Both the position numbers and the translations under genes were made by a program. Source: Oscillatoriales cyanobacterium CG2_30_40_61 (lineage in GTDB: Bacteria > Cyanobacteriota > Cyanobacteriia > Cyanobacteriales > Microcoleaceae). Taken from it: 64,000 bases of DNA. Below the pieces are notes generated by a model that had not been told where the DNA came from, did not search any database, and worked only from the letters and a program-made list of their open reading frames with translations. The stretch spans positions 1 to 64,000 of the forward strand of contig MNYZ01000018.1 of NCBI GenBank assembly GCA_001873365.1. Reading direction: 5' to 3'. Below, piece by piece: positions 43,855 to 52,512 of the stretch. The first letter of the stretch is position 1, and the number at the start of each line of letters is the position of its first letter.

Positions 43855-45318
43855 GTGACCCCAAAACGCATTTTAATCTGGTATCGAAACGATTTACGGC
43901 TTCATGACCATCAACCCCTATCCTCAGCATTAAACACTAAAGCACAGATTATTCCTGTGTATTGTTTTGACCCCAGACAGTTTAAAAAAACCTGCTATGG
44001 ATTCCCCAAAACCGGAGCTTTTCGCACTCAATTTTTATTAGAAAGCGTTACAGATTTACGTCAATCTTTCAGAAATTTAGGAAGTGATTTAATCATCCGT
44101 CAAGGTCAGCCAGAAATAGTTATTCCTGAATTAGTTAAAATCTTAAATATTGATGCGGTCTATTATTATCAAGAAGCCACTTCCGAAGAATTAACCGTAG
44201 AACAAAATTTAAAAACTGCCTTAGCTGCTTTGGGGATTGTTGTTAAATCCTATTGGGGTGCAACCCTTTATTCTATCACAGATTTACCCTTTTCTATTCC
44301 TAAACTTCCAGAAATTTTTACTCAATTTAGAAAGCAAGTTGAATCTCAATCAATTATTAATAGTCCGTTTTCTTCCCCTCAACAATTACCTCCTTTACCC
44401 GAAATTGAATTAGGAGAATTACCCACAATTCAAGATTTAGGTTTAGAAATACCTGTTTTTGATCCTCGGGCAGTGATGGAATTTAAAGGCGGAGAAACCG
44501 CAGGATTAGACCGTTTAAAAGATTATATTTGGGAACAGGATTGTCTGAAAACCTATAAAGAAACCCGCAATGGAATGTTAGGGGCAAATTATTCTTCTAA
44601 GTTTTCCCCCTGGTTAGCTTTAGGTTGTTTGTCTCCCCGACTAATTTATAATACAGTTCAAACCTACGAAAAAGAACGGGTAAAAAATGATTCAACTTAC
44701 TGGCTAATTTTTGAATTATTATGGCGAGACTATTTTAAATTTATTGCTTTAAAACATGGAAATAAAATATTTTATCCTCAAGGTCTACAGGGAATTTCTA
44801 TTCCTTGGAAAGACAATCCCAAACAGTTTGAACAATGGCAACAGGGAATCACAGGTTTTCCCTTAGTTGATGCGAATATGCGAGAATTATTAACCACAGG
44901 ATTTATGTCAAACCGAGGGCGGCAAAATGTAGCCAGTTTCCTGACTAAAAATTTAGGAATTAATTGGCAAAGGGGGGCAGAATGGTTTGAATCCCTATTA
45001 ATTGATTATGATGTTTGTAGTAATTGGGGTAACTGGAATTATACCGCCGGAGTGGGTAATGATGCCAGAGGATTCCGTTATTTTAATATTCTCAAACAAT
45101 CCAAAGATTATGATCCTAATGGGGATTATGTTAAACACTGGATCCCCGAATTAAGGGATTTACCGCCATCAAAAGTTCATCAACCTGGGAAATTATTACC
45201 CGTGGAACAAAAACGCTTTGGGGTAATTTTAGGAGTTGATTATCCTCAACCCATGGTTGATTTAGAAAAATCCGTTCAAGCAAATCAATTGATTTATGAC
45301 GCTGCGGTTAGAATTTAA
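43855..45318 (+). CDS. DASH-type cryptochrome / DNA photolyase
   Basis: A 487-residue flavoprotein starting at GTG. The N-terminal antenna-binding domain begins RILIWYRNDLRLHDH. The C-terminal FAD domain has SKFSPWLALGCLSPRLIY, WLIFELLWRDYFKF and ITGFPLVDANMRELLTTGFM, then SNRGRQNVASFLTKNLG and VCSNWGNWNYTAGVGND. The last motifs are diagnostic of Cry-DASH rather than classical CPD photolyase. The family repairs CPDs in single-stranded DNA and may act in light signalling. Followed by a perfect palindrome. Confidence 0.93.
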   Translation: MTPKRILIWYRNDLRLHDHQPLSSALNTKAQIIPVYCFDPRQFKKTCYGFPKTGAFRTQFLLESVTDLRQSFRNLGSDLIIRQGQPEIVIPELVKILNIDAVYYYQEATSEELTVEQNLKTALAALGIVVKSYWGATLYSITDLPFSIPKLPEIFTQFRKQVESQSIINSPFSSPQQLPPLPEIELGELPTIQDLGLEIPVFDPRAVMEFKGGETAGLDRLKDYIWEQDCLKTYKETRNGMLGANYSSKFSPWLALGCLSPRLIYNTVQTYEKERVKNDSTYWLIFELLWRDYFKFIALKHGNKIFYPQGLQGISIPWKDNPKQFEQWQQGITGFPLVDANMRELLTTGFMSNRGRQNVASFLTKNLGINWQRGAEWFESLLIDYDVCSNWGNWNYTAGVGNDARGFRYFNILKQSKDYDPNGDYVKHWIPELRDLPPSKVHQPGKLLPVEQKRFGVILGVDYPQPMVDLEKSVQANQLIYDAAVRI

Positions 45319-45321
45319 GAT

Positions 45322-45353
45322 CTGTAGGGGTAATTCATGAATTACCCCTACAG
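45322..45353. repeat. Perfect 32-bp palindrome
   Basis: CTGTAGGGGTAATTCA is followed directly by its exact reverse complement. It lies between the converging Cry-DASH and 67-residue genes, where it could terminate both. Same family as 1013-1038 and 58532-58559. Confidence 0.9.
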
Positions 45354-45355
45354 CT

Positions 45356-45559
45356 TTATTCCTGATTCATTTGAGCATCTTTAACCGCCGCCAAAAATAG
45401 AAATACACCTAAAGGAATACTCATGGCTAAAATTACACTGGTGGTTAAACCCCCCAGTTGGGGATCGCCTGACGAGAGTTCAAAAACTGAACCCACCGCC
45501 GCGATCGCCGCCACACAAGATCCTAATAACAAAACCATACTTTTGGGAGTGCCGACCAT
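45356..45559 (-). CDS. Small two-helix membrane protein
   Basis: A 67-residue protein with hydrophobic segments at about residues 8-26 (MVLLLGSCVAAIAAVGSVF) and 38-58 (TTSVILAMSIPLGVFLFLAAV), and a short polar loop with SSGDPQLGG. The family is not recognised, though similar tiny membrane proteins occur widely in cyanobacteria. It ends at the palindrome shared with Cry-DASH. It begins 16 bp after the def stop codon on the same strand, so it is probably cotranscribed. Confidence 0.7.
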   Translation of the reverse strand: MVGTPKSMVLLLGSCVAAIAAVGSVFELSSGDPQLGGLTTSVILAMSIPLGVFLFLAAVKDAQMNQE

Positions 45560-45575
45560 CTGAAATTATCCTATA

Positions 45576-46139
45576 TTATTTAACAGATTTAACCGCTTTA
45601 GGGGAGAATTTATGCTTGGTCAATTCTTCATTTAAAGCCAATTTATTCTCGACTCTATCGACAAACAAAACCCCCTGCAAATGATCGATTTCATGTTGAA
45701 TGGCACGACATAATAATTCCGTCGCTTTTAGGGTGCGCGGTCTGCCATTTTCATCTTTAAAAGATACTTCTATCTCCTCCGGGCGAGTCACATCCATATA
45801 AACCCCCGGAATACTCAAACATCCCTCTTGAAAGGGTGAAATTTGTGTACTGGATTTAGTAATTATCGGATTAATTAAGACCAAGGGAGGAGTAGCCGCG
45901 TTATCGGGTTCGCAGTCGATCACAATCACCTGTTTATTCACCGCCACTTGGGGGGCGGCTAAACCAATACCGTCCGCACTATACATGGTTTGTAACATCT
46001 CCCGCACCAGTTGGCGAATTTCATCATCAATCCGCGCTACCCTTTTGGCAGAATTTCTTAAGGCGCGATCGCCTAAATAGTGAATCTCAAAGGGAGGTTT
46101 TTCTAACTTTTTCTTTTCAACTAAAACTTGTACGGTCAT
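45576..46139 (-). CDS. def: Peptide deformylase
   Basis: A 187-residue metalloenzyme that removes the N-formyl group from new proteins. The three motifs are GIGLAAPQVA (from residue 57), EGCLSIPG with metal ligand C107, and QHEIDHLQG with H149, E150 and H153. Length matches the type 1B group found in cyanobacteria. The small membrane-protein gene follows. The 237-bp region upstream toward the sigma gene shows no gene. Confidence 0.95.
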   Translation of the reverse strand: MTVQVLVEKKKLEKPPFEIHYLGDRALRNSAKRVARIDDEIRQLVREMLQTMYSADGIGLAAPQVAVNKQVIVIDCEPDNAATPPLVLINPIITKSSTQISPFQEGCLSIPGVYMDVTRPEEIEVSFKDENGRPRTLKATELLCRAIQHEIDHLQGVLFVDRVENKLALNEELTKHKFSPKAVKSVK

Positions 46140-46376
46140 AGAAGGGTTACTCTGAAATTCTGAAACAATCTGTTAAACTCAGTCGAAAGATCGCCCCTCC
46201 GACTCGTTTTCCCAACCGTGATGGGTGACTTTCATCTCCGACGGTTTCTTAATTATACGGTGCTGATCACCCATAAAGATCGATATCCTAGGACATTCTT
46301 ACCTCCTTTTCCTGTATAAATGTTTTGAGCCAATATCCCTATGCTTTTGGTTGATGTTCTCCCCTAAATTGAGAAT

Positions 46377-47336
46377 TTAACTCGCCATATAGTCGTCAAT
46401 ATCTTTTTTACGTTTTCGCAATTTTGTTAAAGCTTCTCTTTCAATTTGCCGGACTCGCTCTCGACTAATATTCAAGCGATCGCCAATTTTAGCTAAGGTT
46501 AAACTTTGCCCATCTTCTAAACCAAATCGCAGGGATAGCACCTGACGCTGTTGTTCGGTTAAATCAGCCATCATCACTTCTAAATCGCCGCGGAGGGAAG
46601 ATTGCAAGGCAAAATCTTCTGGAGATGTGCCCGGATCTTCTAAAAGATCTCCTAACTCGGTATCCTGGTTATCGCCTACCCGCAAATCCAAGGACAGAGG
46701 TAGACGAGCCCGTTCTAAATATTCCCGAATTTGTCGCGGGGTAAGTTCCAATTCCACCGCTAATTCCGCCATAGTCGCGGCTCGGCCGAATTTTTGGGCC
46801 AATTGACGTTGGGCTTTTTTAATTTTGTTGAGTTTTTCGGTAATATGAATCGGGAGACGAATGGTACGGCCTTTTTCAGCGATCGCCCGGGTAATCGCCT
46901 GACGAATCCACCAATAGGCATAGGTAGAAAAACGATATCCTTTAGTAGGATCAAATTTTTCCACACCACGCTGCATCCCAATTGTGCCTTCTTGGATTAA
47001 GTCCAGTAGGTCTACATTCCGTTTAATGTACTTTTTGGCAACGGATACCACCAAACGCAAGTTCGCCTCTACCATTTTGCGTTTCGCACTTTGGCCATGT
47101 TCGATTACCCGTTCCAATTCCGCTTCCGATAGTCCCACGGCGATCGCCCATTCTGCGGGACTCGGTGCCCGACCTAAACGGGTGGCTAGATCTTCCCACT
47201 GATTTTGAACAGCATTCAAGTGTTGTACTTGTTTGCCATAGACAATTTCTTGCTCATGGGTCAGCAAGGGAACGCGACCAATTTCTCGTAGATAAGCGCG
47301 TACAGAGTCTGTGTCTGAGGTTTTAGCAAATTTCAT
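46377..47336 (-). CDS. Group 2 sigma-70 factor
   Basis: A 319-residue RNA polymerase sigma factor. Region 1.2 is [20 protein letters not shown]. Region 2 has [38 protein letters not shown] and [15 protein letters not shown]. Region 3 is [17 protein letters not shown], and region 4 has [20 protein letters not shown] then [15 protein letters not shown]. Long region 1.1 is missing, so it is an alternative, non-essential group 2 factor of the SigB/SigD kind. Which regulon it serves cannot be read. The 425-bp upstream region is shared divergently with the Anbu gene. Confidence 0.92.
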   Translation of the reverse strand: MKFAKTSDTDSVRAYLREIGRVPLLTHEQEIVYGKQVQHLNAVQNQWEDLATRLGRAPSPAEWAIAVGLSEAELERVIEHGQSAKRKMVEANLRLVVSVAKKYIKRNVDLLDLIQEGTIGMQRGVEKFDPTKGYRFSTYAYWWIRQAITRAIAEKGRTIRLPIHITEKLNKIKKAQRQLAQKFGRAATMAELAVELELTPRQIREYLERARLPLSLDLRVGDNQDTELGDLLEDPGTSPEDFALQSSLRGDLEVMMADLTEQQRQVLSLRFGLEDGQSLTLAKIGDRLNISRERVRQIEREALTKLRKRKKDIDDYMAS

Positions 47337-47761
47337 GGCTCATCTCCGGCTGGATACCTTAACCTATACAGGTTTGATACGTCAAGCCCCTACTCGAATC
47401 GCGAAAAACGATATCTTTCGTGATCAAGTATGGACGGTTAGCCTAGGTGTTAGTACCTGGGGGTTTTTCCAATGTTTAAGCTCTATAACGCTAATTTGCC
47501 GTTACAGTCTTAACATAACTACATTATATGTTAAGAAGTTTAACATTTCTTAAAATAACTGACTATCCCCCCCCCGGGGCCGAATCAATAAAGGCTAGAC
47601 GCTATACTCCTAGGAGGGTAGCCTGTAAAGGTTTTTGGGATTGCATCACACAAAACAAAATCTTCATCTTCCCTTAACAGTTGATGTCGGTTGACAGGTT
47701 CCATCCGAGAAGTCTATGCTCTAAAGTCTGGCATTCTGCTTATGGTGTTTCAACTTAATTT
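47337..47761. other. 425-bp divergent intergenic region
   Basis: Lies between the sigma gene and the Anbu gene and holds no recognised gene. Around 47510-47555 it contains the AT-rich stretch ACATTATATGTTAAG, a possible promoter area for the sigma gene. A run of nine C residues near 47568 and GCTAGACGCTATACTCCTAG near 47593 have no assigned role. Confidence 0.5.
47691..47720 (+). promoter_or_regulatory. Sigma-70-type promoter of the Anbu gene
   Basis: TTGACA at 47691-47696 and TATGCT at 47715-47720 are separated by 18 bp, 41 bp before the ATG at 47762. Both hexamers are close to consensus. Confidence 0.6.
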
Positions 47762-48529
47762 ATGACTTATTGTTTAGGAATTATTACAGATACGGGCTTC
47801 GTAATGGCGGCCGACTCCCGCACAAATGCGGGGGTTGATCATATTTCTACCTATCGAAAATTATTTGATTTCTCTAAACCGGGCGATCGGGTTATCCTAT
47901 TATGTACTGCCGGAAATCTTTCCGTTACCCAGGGGATTATTAGCGAATTAGATCGGGATATCAAAAGTCAGGAAGATGTCAATTTACATAGTCTTCCTTC
48001 CATGTATGAAGTGGCTCGATATATTGGGACAAAACTAAGAAAAGTTCAAGAGATTGATGAGCATTGGCTGAAAAAAGACGGGATTGAACCGAAATGCTCC
48101 ATGCTATTAAGTGGTCAAATCAAAGGACAAGAACCTTGTCTATTTTTGATTTATAGCCAAGGTAATTTTATTCATGCCACCAAAGAAACCCCTTTTTTAC
48201 AAATCGGAGAAACTAAATATGGTAAACCTATTTTAGATCGCACCCTCAGTTTTAATACCCATTTAGAAGCAGCCGCTAAATGTGCTTTACTTTCGATTGA
48301 TTCTACGATGAAATCTAATATTTCTGTGGGGCCACCGATTAATTTAGTTTTGTATGAAAAAGATAGTTTAGAAATTAAAAACTTTGTCAAACTGCGTTTA
48401 GGTGATCCCTATTTAGCCAAAATCCGTAAAGTTTGGGAACAATGTCTCAAACAAGGATTTAATGAAATTCCCGATATCGATTGGCAACATCTAGGCGGTG
48501 ATTTCTCGGAAGATGTTTTAATTGATTAG
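47762..48529 (+). CDS. Anbu-type proteasome-related protease
   Basis: A 255-residue protein of the proteasome beta superfamily (COG3484-like). It begins MTYCLGIITDTGFVMAADSRTNAGVDHIST. The threonine directly after the initiator methionine would be the catalytic nucleophile (T2, mature T1) without a propeptide, which is the hallmark of Anbu. The D and K/R residues of the active-site region are in ADSRTN and STYRKLF. In many bacteria Anbu sits with alpha-E, transglutaminase and ATP-grasp genes; none is adjacent here. Substrates unknown. Confidence 0.9.
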   Translation: MTYCLGIITDTGFVMAADSRTNAGVDHISTYRKLFDFSKPGDRVILLCTAGNLSVTQGIISELDRDIKSQEDVNLHSLPSMYEVARYIGTKLRKVQEIDEHWLKKDGIEPKCSMLLSGQIKGQEPCLFLIYSQGNFIHATKETPFLQIGETKYGKPILDRTLSFNTHLEAAAKCALLSIDSTMKSNISVGPPINLVLYEKDSLEIKNFVKLRLGDPYLAKIRKVWEQCLKQGFNEIPDIDWQHLGGDFSEDVLID

Positions 48530-48577
48530 CTAATCGTATTTTTGGAATTATAGCCCTATTATTCTATCGGAGTTAAC

Positions 48578-49438
48578 ATGAGAATTGGAGTCATTGGAAC
48601 TGGGTTAATGGGATTACCCATCGCCCTCAGAATTCTGGAAACGGGATTTAAACTGACAGTTTATAACCGCACCACATCCAAAGTCGAACCATTAAGAGAA
48701 GCTGGAGCAACAGTAGCAGGAACTCCCCAAGGTTTAATCGCTGCTAGTGATTGTATTTTATTAATGTTAACCAATCAAGAGGCGATTGAGTCGGTATTAT
48801 TCCGAGCAGAATTTCAATCATTTTTATCAGGAAAAACAATTATTTCCCTGGGCACAATTTCCCCAACAGAAAGTAAAAATATCCAAAAAGAAATTATTAA
48901 AGCTGGGGGAAACTATTTAGAAGCACCGGTTTTAGGAAGTATTCCTGAAGCCAAATCGGGGACATTACAAATTATGGTCGGTTCCACCGAAGCCCAGTTT
49001 AAACAGTGGTTTCATGTCTTACAACCCCTAGGAGAACCTAAATATATTGGGGAAGTGGGAAGTGCATCGGCTTTAAAATTAGCCTTAAATCAGTTAATTG
49101 CTTCCCTGACAACCGCCTTCGCCTTGAGTCTAAATTTTGTTCAAGGTCAAGGAGTTGATATCGAACTGTTTATGGAGATTTTACGCAAGAGTGCCTTATA
49201 TGCTCCTACTTTTGATAAAAAATTACAACGGATGTTAGAAGAAAATTATCAAAACCCTAATTTTCCCACCAAACATTTATTAAAAGACACGAATTTATTC
49301 TTAAAAGAAGCCGCCACCATGGGGTTAAATGCCAGTTCTTTAGAAGGAGTGAGAGCCATATTAGAAAAAACTCAAAAACTCGGAAAATCAAACGATGATT
49401 ATTCCGCTTTATTTACTGCGATTAAAAAGGAGAGTTAG
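48578..49438 (+). CDS. Beta-hydroxyacid dehydrogenase (GLYR/3-HIBDH family)
   Basis: A 286-residue NAD(P)-dependent enzyme. The nucleotide-binding site is GVIGTGLMGLPIALRIL, with VYNRTTSKVEPL following, which may favour NADPH. The catalytic lysine is expected in ALKLALNQLIA. The PVLGSIPEAKSGTLQIMVGG-like loop (here QIMVGS) is family typical. Likely reduces glyoxylate or succinic semialdehyde, but 3-hydroxyisobutyrate dehydrogenase activity is also possible. It lies 48 bp after the Anbu gene and may be cotranscribed. Confidence 0.88.
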   Translation: MRIGVIGTGLMGLPIALRILETGFKLTVYNRTTSKVEPLREAGATVAGTPQGLIAASDCILLMLTNQEAIESVLFRAEFQSFLSGKTIISLGTISPTESKNIQKEIIKAGGNYLEAPVLGSIPEAKSGTLQIMVGSTEAQFKQWFHVLQPLGEPKYIGEVGSASALKLALNQLIASLTTAFALSLNFVQGQGVDIELFMEILRKSALYAPTFDKKLQRMLEENYQNPNFPTKHLLKDTNLFLKEAATMGLNASSLEGVRAILEKTQKLGKSNDDYSALFTAIKKES

Positions 49439-49520
49439 ATTCCAAAACTATAGTAGGGGGACGGCTCGCCCAAAGTCCGTCAACGACTACCGAAAACCTC
49501 TGAATTATAGCCAAGATTTA

Positions 49521-49563
49521 GATCCCCCTAAATCCCCCTTCCCAAGGGGGACTTTCCCAAAGG
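49521..49563. repeat. GATCCCCCTAAATCC repeat fragment
   Basis: GATCCCCCTAAATCCCCC, TTCCCAAGGGGGACTTT and CCCAAAGG form one incomplete copy of the block seen at 18392-18539, without its right terminal repeat. It lies between two convergent genes and could act as a terminator. Confidence 0.75.
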
Positions 49564-49582
49564 AGAATAAAGCTCTAGTTTT

Positions 49583-50935
49583 CTATTCCCCTTTTTTGAT
49601 CATTTTTTCCACAAAATTGGTATAAATTTCCCCTCGGAGAAATTCGGGATTTTCTAATATTTTTTGATGAAATCCGATCGTTGTGGGAACTCCGGTAATT
49701 GCAAATTCCCGTAACGCTCGTTTCATTCTTAAAATTGCCGTCGGACGGTCTGGCCCCCAAACAATTAACTTACCAATTAAGGAATCATAATAGGGAGGAA
49801 TTTCATAATCCGTATAGACATGGGAATCAATTCTCACCCCATTTCCCCCAGGAGGTAAATAACCACTAATGCGTCCAGGGTGGGGGCGGAAATTGTGTTC
49901 GGGATCTTCAGCGTTAATCCGACATTCAATAGAATGACCCCGCAAAATTACTTGATTTTGAGTTAATAATAACTTTTCCCCTTGAGCAATGCGAATTTGT
50001 TCAGAAATTAAATCTAATCCGGTGATCATTTCCGTAACCGGATGTTCTACTTGAATCCGGGTATTCATTTCCATAAAATAGAAATTTCCCGATTGATCTA
50101 CTAAAAATTCAACGGTTCCCGCCCCGGTATAATTAATCGATTTAGCCGCTTTTACCGCCGCGGTTCCCATCTTTTGACGCAGTTTAGGAGTAATAAAAGA
50201 ACTCGGTGCTTCTTCTAATAGTTTTTGGTGACGTCTTTGAATCGAACAATCCCTTTCTCCCAAGTAAATTACATTGCCATAATTATCAGCTAAAATCTGA
50301 ATTTCAATATGGCGAGGACGTTCAATAAATTTCTCTAAATATACCCCCGGATTGCCAAAAGCGGCTTCGGCTTCCCCTTGGGCCGCGGCAAAGAGTTTAG
50401 GGAGTTCCGAATCTTCCCTAACTAACCGCATCCCCCGACCTCCACCCCCGGCGGTGGCTTTAATAATTACCGGATAACCGATTTTACGAGCCAGTTGCAG
50501 GGCTTCTTTATCATCACTCAAAAGTCCATCACTGCCGGGTACGGTGGGAACTCCGACCCGTTGCATGGTTTCCTTGGCCGTTGATTTGTCTCCCATTGAC
50601 CGCATGGCGTGGGGTGTGGGGCCAATAAAAGCAATATCATGATCGGCACAAATTTCGGCAAATCGGGCGTTTTCGGCTAAAAATCCATAGCCCGGATGAA
50701 TGGCCGTGGCGTTGCGGGTCAGGGCGGCGGCGATAATATTGGGAATATTTAGATAACTTTTACTACTGCTGGGTTCCCCGATACAAACGGCTTCATCGGC
50801 CAGTTGGACATGAAGGGCGTGGCGATCAACCGTTGAATGAACAGCAACCGTTGCAATACCCATCTCCTCGCAGGTGCGAAGAATCCGTAAAGCTATTTCC
50901 CCTCGATTGGCAATTAATATTTTTGAGAATCGCAT
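49583..50935 (-). CDS. accC: Acetyl-CoA carboxylase, biotin carboxylase subunit
   Basis: A 450-residue ATP-grasp enzyme that carboxylates the biotin of AccB as the first step of fatty acid synthesis. It shows [31 protein letters not shown], the glycine-rich ATP loop [47 protein letters not shown] and [16 protein letters not shown]. Length is standard. accB is not adjacent, as is common in cyanobacteria. Confidence 0.96.
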   Translation of the reverse strand: MRFSKILIANRGEIALRILRTCEEMGIATVAVHSTVDRHALHVQLADEAVCIGEPSSSKSYLNIPNIIAAALTRNATAIHPGYGFLAENARFAEICADHDIAFIGPTPHAMRSMGDKSTAKETMQRVGVPTVPGSDGLLSDDKEALQLARKIGYPVIIKATAGGGGRGMRLVREDSELPKLFAAAQGEAEAAFGNPGVYLEKFIERPRHIEIQILADNYGNVIYLGERDCSIQRRHQKLLEEAPSSFITPKLRQKMGTAAVKAAKSINYTGAGTVEFLVDQSGNFYFMEMNTRIQVEHPVTEMITGLDLISEQIRIAQGEKLLLTQNQVILRGHSIECRINAEDPEHNFRPHPGRISGYLPPGGNGVRIDSHVYTDYEIPPYYDSLIGKLIVWGPDRPTAILRMKRALREFAITGVPTTIGFHQKILENPEFLRGEIYTNFVEKMIKKGE

Positions 50936-51153
50936 CTTTTATTGACGTTGCTATTGCTGTTCACCTGATCGGACATTTTTTAGGAGTCAGAATCACCAAT
51001 TTTGTCCATCTAGGCACACTTAACATACAGTGGCTTTCCCATTTTAACCCAAACTATCCCCCGGCTCCACAAGATTCGGAAACCAGGTTTCAAGGGATGA
51101 ATTTTTATTGAATCAGTATAGACGACGGGTTTATGATAGTTAATAGAATGTAT

Positions 51154-51549
51154 TTACTGAGTGGCAACCATTTGTCGAGCTTTCATAATAATTGATGCTG
51201 TTTCTTCTTTTAAAGTTTGCTCCTGTTTTTCTAATTCTTGAAGACGACCCATCAAAACTTCTATCCTTTTTTCATGAGATAAGCCTTTAAGGAAGTCTAC
51301 TGCAATAACATTAGACTCACCCTTTAACCAGGTCAAAAATCGCTGAAGTTTTTCTCGATTTTCTGCTTTAATTTTTGAATTTGAGAGCCTATTTTCAACA
51401 GATAATTGTATATCTGATGCAGAATATTCTTTTAAACCTCCGTTTGTTGATACCGCTTTCAATTCTCTGACTAGCTCTTTGATATAGTATTCAGAAAAAC
51501 CAAAAGATTGAAGATGAAGTTTAGTAATTGTGTTTAAATTACTACCCAT
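51154..51549 (-). CDS. Small coiled-coil protein, third gene of the HNH cassette
   Basis: About 131 residues from the ATG at 51549, preceded by a near-perfect AAGGAGGTAAAA ribosome binding site; a longer frame (51573) is unlikely. The N-terminal half looks like a helical bundle (LQSFGFSEYYIKELVRELKAVSTNG, in part) and the C-terminal half is a heptad-rich helix (MGRLQELEKQEQTLKEETAS). Its start overlaps the preceding gene by 8 bp, so translation is coupled. No family recognised. May bind nucleic acid or the partner nuclease. Confidence 0.7.
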   Translation of the reverse strand: MGSNLNTITKLHLQSFGFSEYYIKELVRELKAVSTNGGLKEYSASDIQLSVENRLSNSKIKAENREKLQRFLTWLKGESNVIAVDFLKGLSHEKRIEVLMGRLQELEKQEQTLKEETASIIMKARQMVATQ

Positions 51550-51907
51550 TTTTACCTCCTTGATCTTGACCAAATTGTTTAAGAAGATCGCTAATATAAT
51601 TGGCTTGTTCTTGAATTGTTGATCTTAATGATGGAACTAATTGATTAGCATAAAAATTCTGAATCTTAGTTAATTGTTCCACTAGGCCACTAATTTGCTG
51701 TTTCTGTTGATTATTGATTCTTTTTTGAGCGCCCACTTCATAATTACGTTTTTTTAAATCTTGGCCAGCATAGCGCATCATACACAAAATAGCTTCTTCC
51801 CTTGTGTTTACATTCTCTTGAGAAGCATCAAGCGCCCTTCTCATATCTGCTTGTGTCCAGTTAAACTCGTTAGCCAGTTGTTTGATTAATTCTTCTTTAC
51901 TCGGCAT
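51542..51907 (-). CDS. Small protein with UBA-like N-terminus, second gene of the HNH cassette
   Basis: A 121-residue protein. Residues 1-48 (PSKEELIKQLANEFNWTQ and onward to EEAILCMMRYAG) look like a three-helix UBA/CUE-type bundle by eye, a low-confidence reading. Residues 60-115 are glutamine-rich helix likely to form a coiled coil. It lies 14 bp after the HNH gene and overlaps the next gene by 8 bp. No homologue is recognised. It may be a structural or specificity partner of the nuclease. Confidence 0.68.
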   Translation of the reverse strand: MPSKEELIKQLANEFNWTQADMRRALDASQENVNTREEAILCMMRYAGQDLKKRNYEVGAQKRINNQQKQQISGLVEQLTKIQNFYANQLVPSLRSTIQEQANYISDLLKQFGQDQGGKNG

Positions 51908-51921
51908 AATGACAACCTCTT

Positions 51922-52290
51922 TTAAAAATCAACAATTTTTGTGCCAATTGCTAAATTGCAACCCGGATGTAATAGCTTAAAATTTTCAGGTTTGTTAGCA
52001 GCTGATCCAAAATCTTTTAGTGGAAGAACATGATGTACAACCGCATCTTCAAACCGAAGTGAGGTTTTACAAGCTGCACACATACTTCCTTGAAGTTCAA
52101 ATTGCTTACGCTTCCAAGTCTGACCTGAATTGGTTTTTAGCCAGTTATTAAACTGTTTTCTAGGATCAATAACTGCTTTAGCTTTTTCCAATTTGCGCTC
52201 TGTTTCTTGACGAAGTTTTTCTTCTTGCTGAAGTAGGACAAAAAGTTCGCCATATAATCGAGCTAAATTATCAGCCGAGTTTGTTTCCAT
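51922..52290 (-). CDS. HNH endonuclease, first gene of the three-gene cassette
   Basis: A 122-residue protein. Residues 14-45 form a charged helix (coiled coil). The C-terminal half is a compact HNH domain: zinc-type CAAC (C71, C74), HHVLPL (H86, H87), then NFKLLHPGC (N103, H108, C111) and a final N112. All residues expected for metal and DNA binding are present, so the domain should be active. Restriction-type or homing nucleases carry this fold, but a free-standing 122-residue form next to two small helical proteins is unusual. Confidence 0.8.
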   Translation of the reverse strand: METNSADNLARLYGELFVLLQQEEKLRQETERKLEKAKAVIDPRKQFNNWLKTNSGQTWKRKQFELQGSMCAACKTSLRFEDAVVHHVLPLKDFGSAANKPENFKLLHPGCNLAIGTKIVDF

Positions 52291-52363
52291 ACATTACTGG
52301 CTTTAGTTTAGGCGACACACCAATTATAGTATACAATGAATCTTTAATTAATGCAACCCTTTT

Positions 52364-52499
52364 GTAGTAAGCCCTTCAGGGCTTAGTCTTCTAACCATCA
52401 ACACCGAAATCTAACACCTAGTTAATACTTTCATATTTTGTGATTGGTGTTAGGTTTGACTGCTTAGTCTGGGGAAGAAAGCCCTAAAGGGCTTACTAC
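52364..52499. mobile_element. MITE-like 136-bp inverted repeat
   Basis: The ends are GTAGTAAGCCC and GGGCTTACTAC, each being itself an AGCCC-hairpin (TTC and TAAA loops). Inside them CTAACACC near 52411 pairs with GGTGTTAG near 52445. The sequence GCTTAGTCT is present near both inner edges. It lies between the ileS stop codon and the HNH cassette. A T-run at 52500-52506 follows, so the right hairpin may also terminate transcription toward ileS from the plus strand. Confidence 0.6.
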
Positions 52500-52512
52500 T
52501 TTTTTTATGGTT

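Noticed and set aside
47337-47761. tRNA or riboswitch in the sigma/Anbu gap
   Set aside because: No cloverleaf, CCA end or known riboswitch core was seen; only a promoter is supported.
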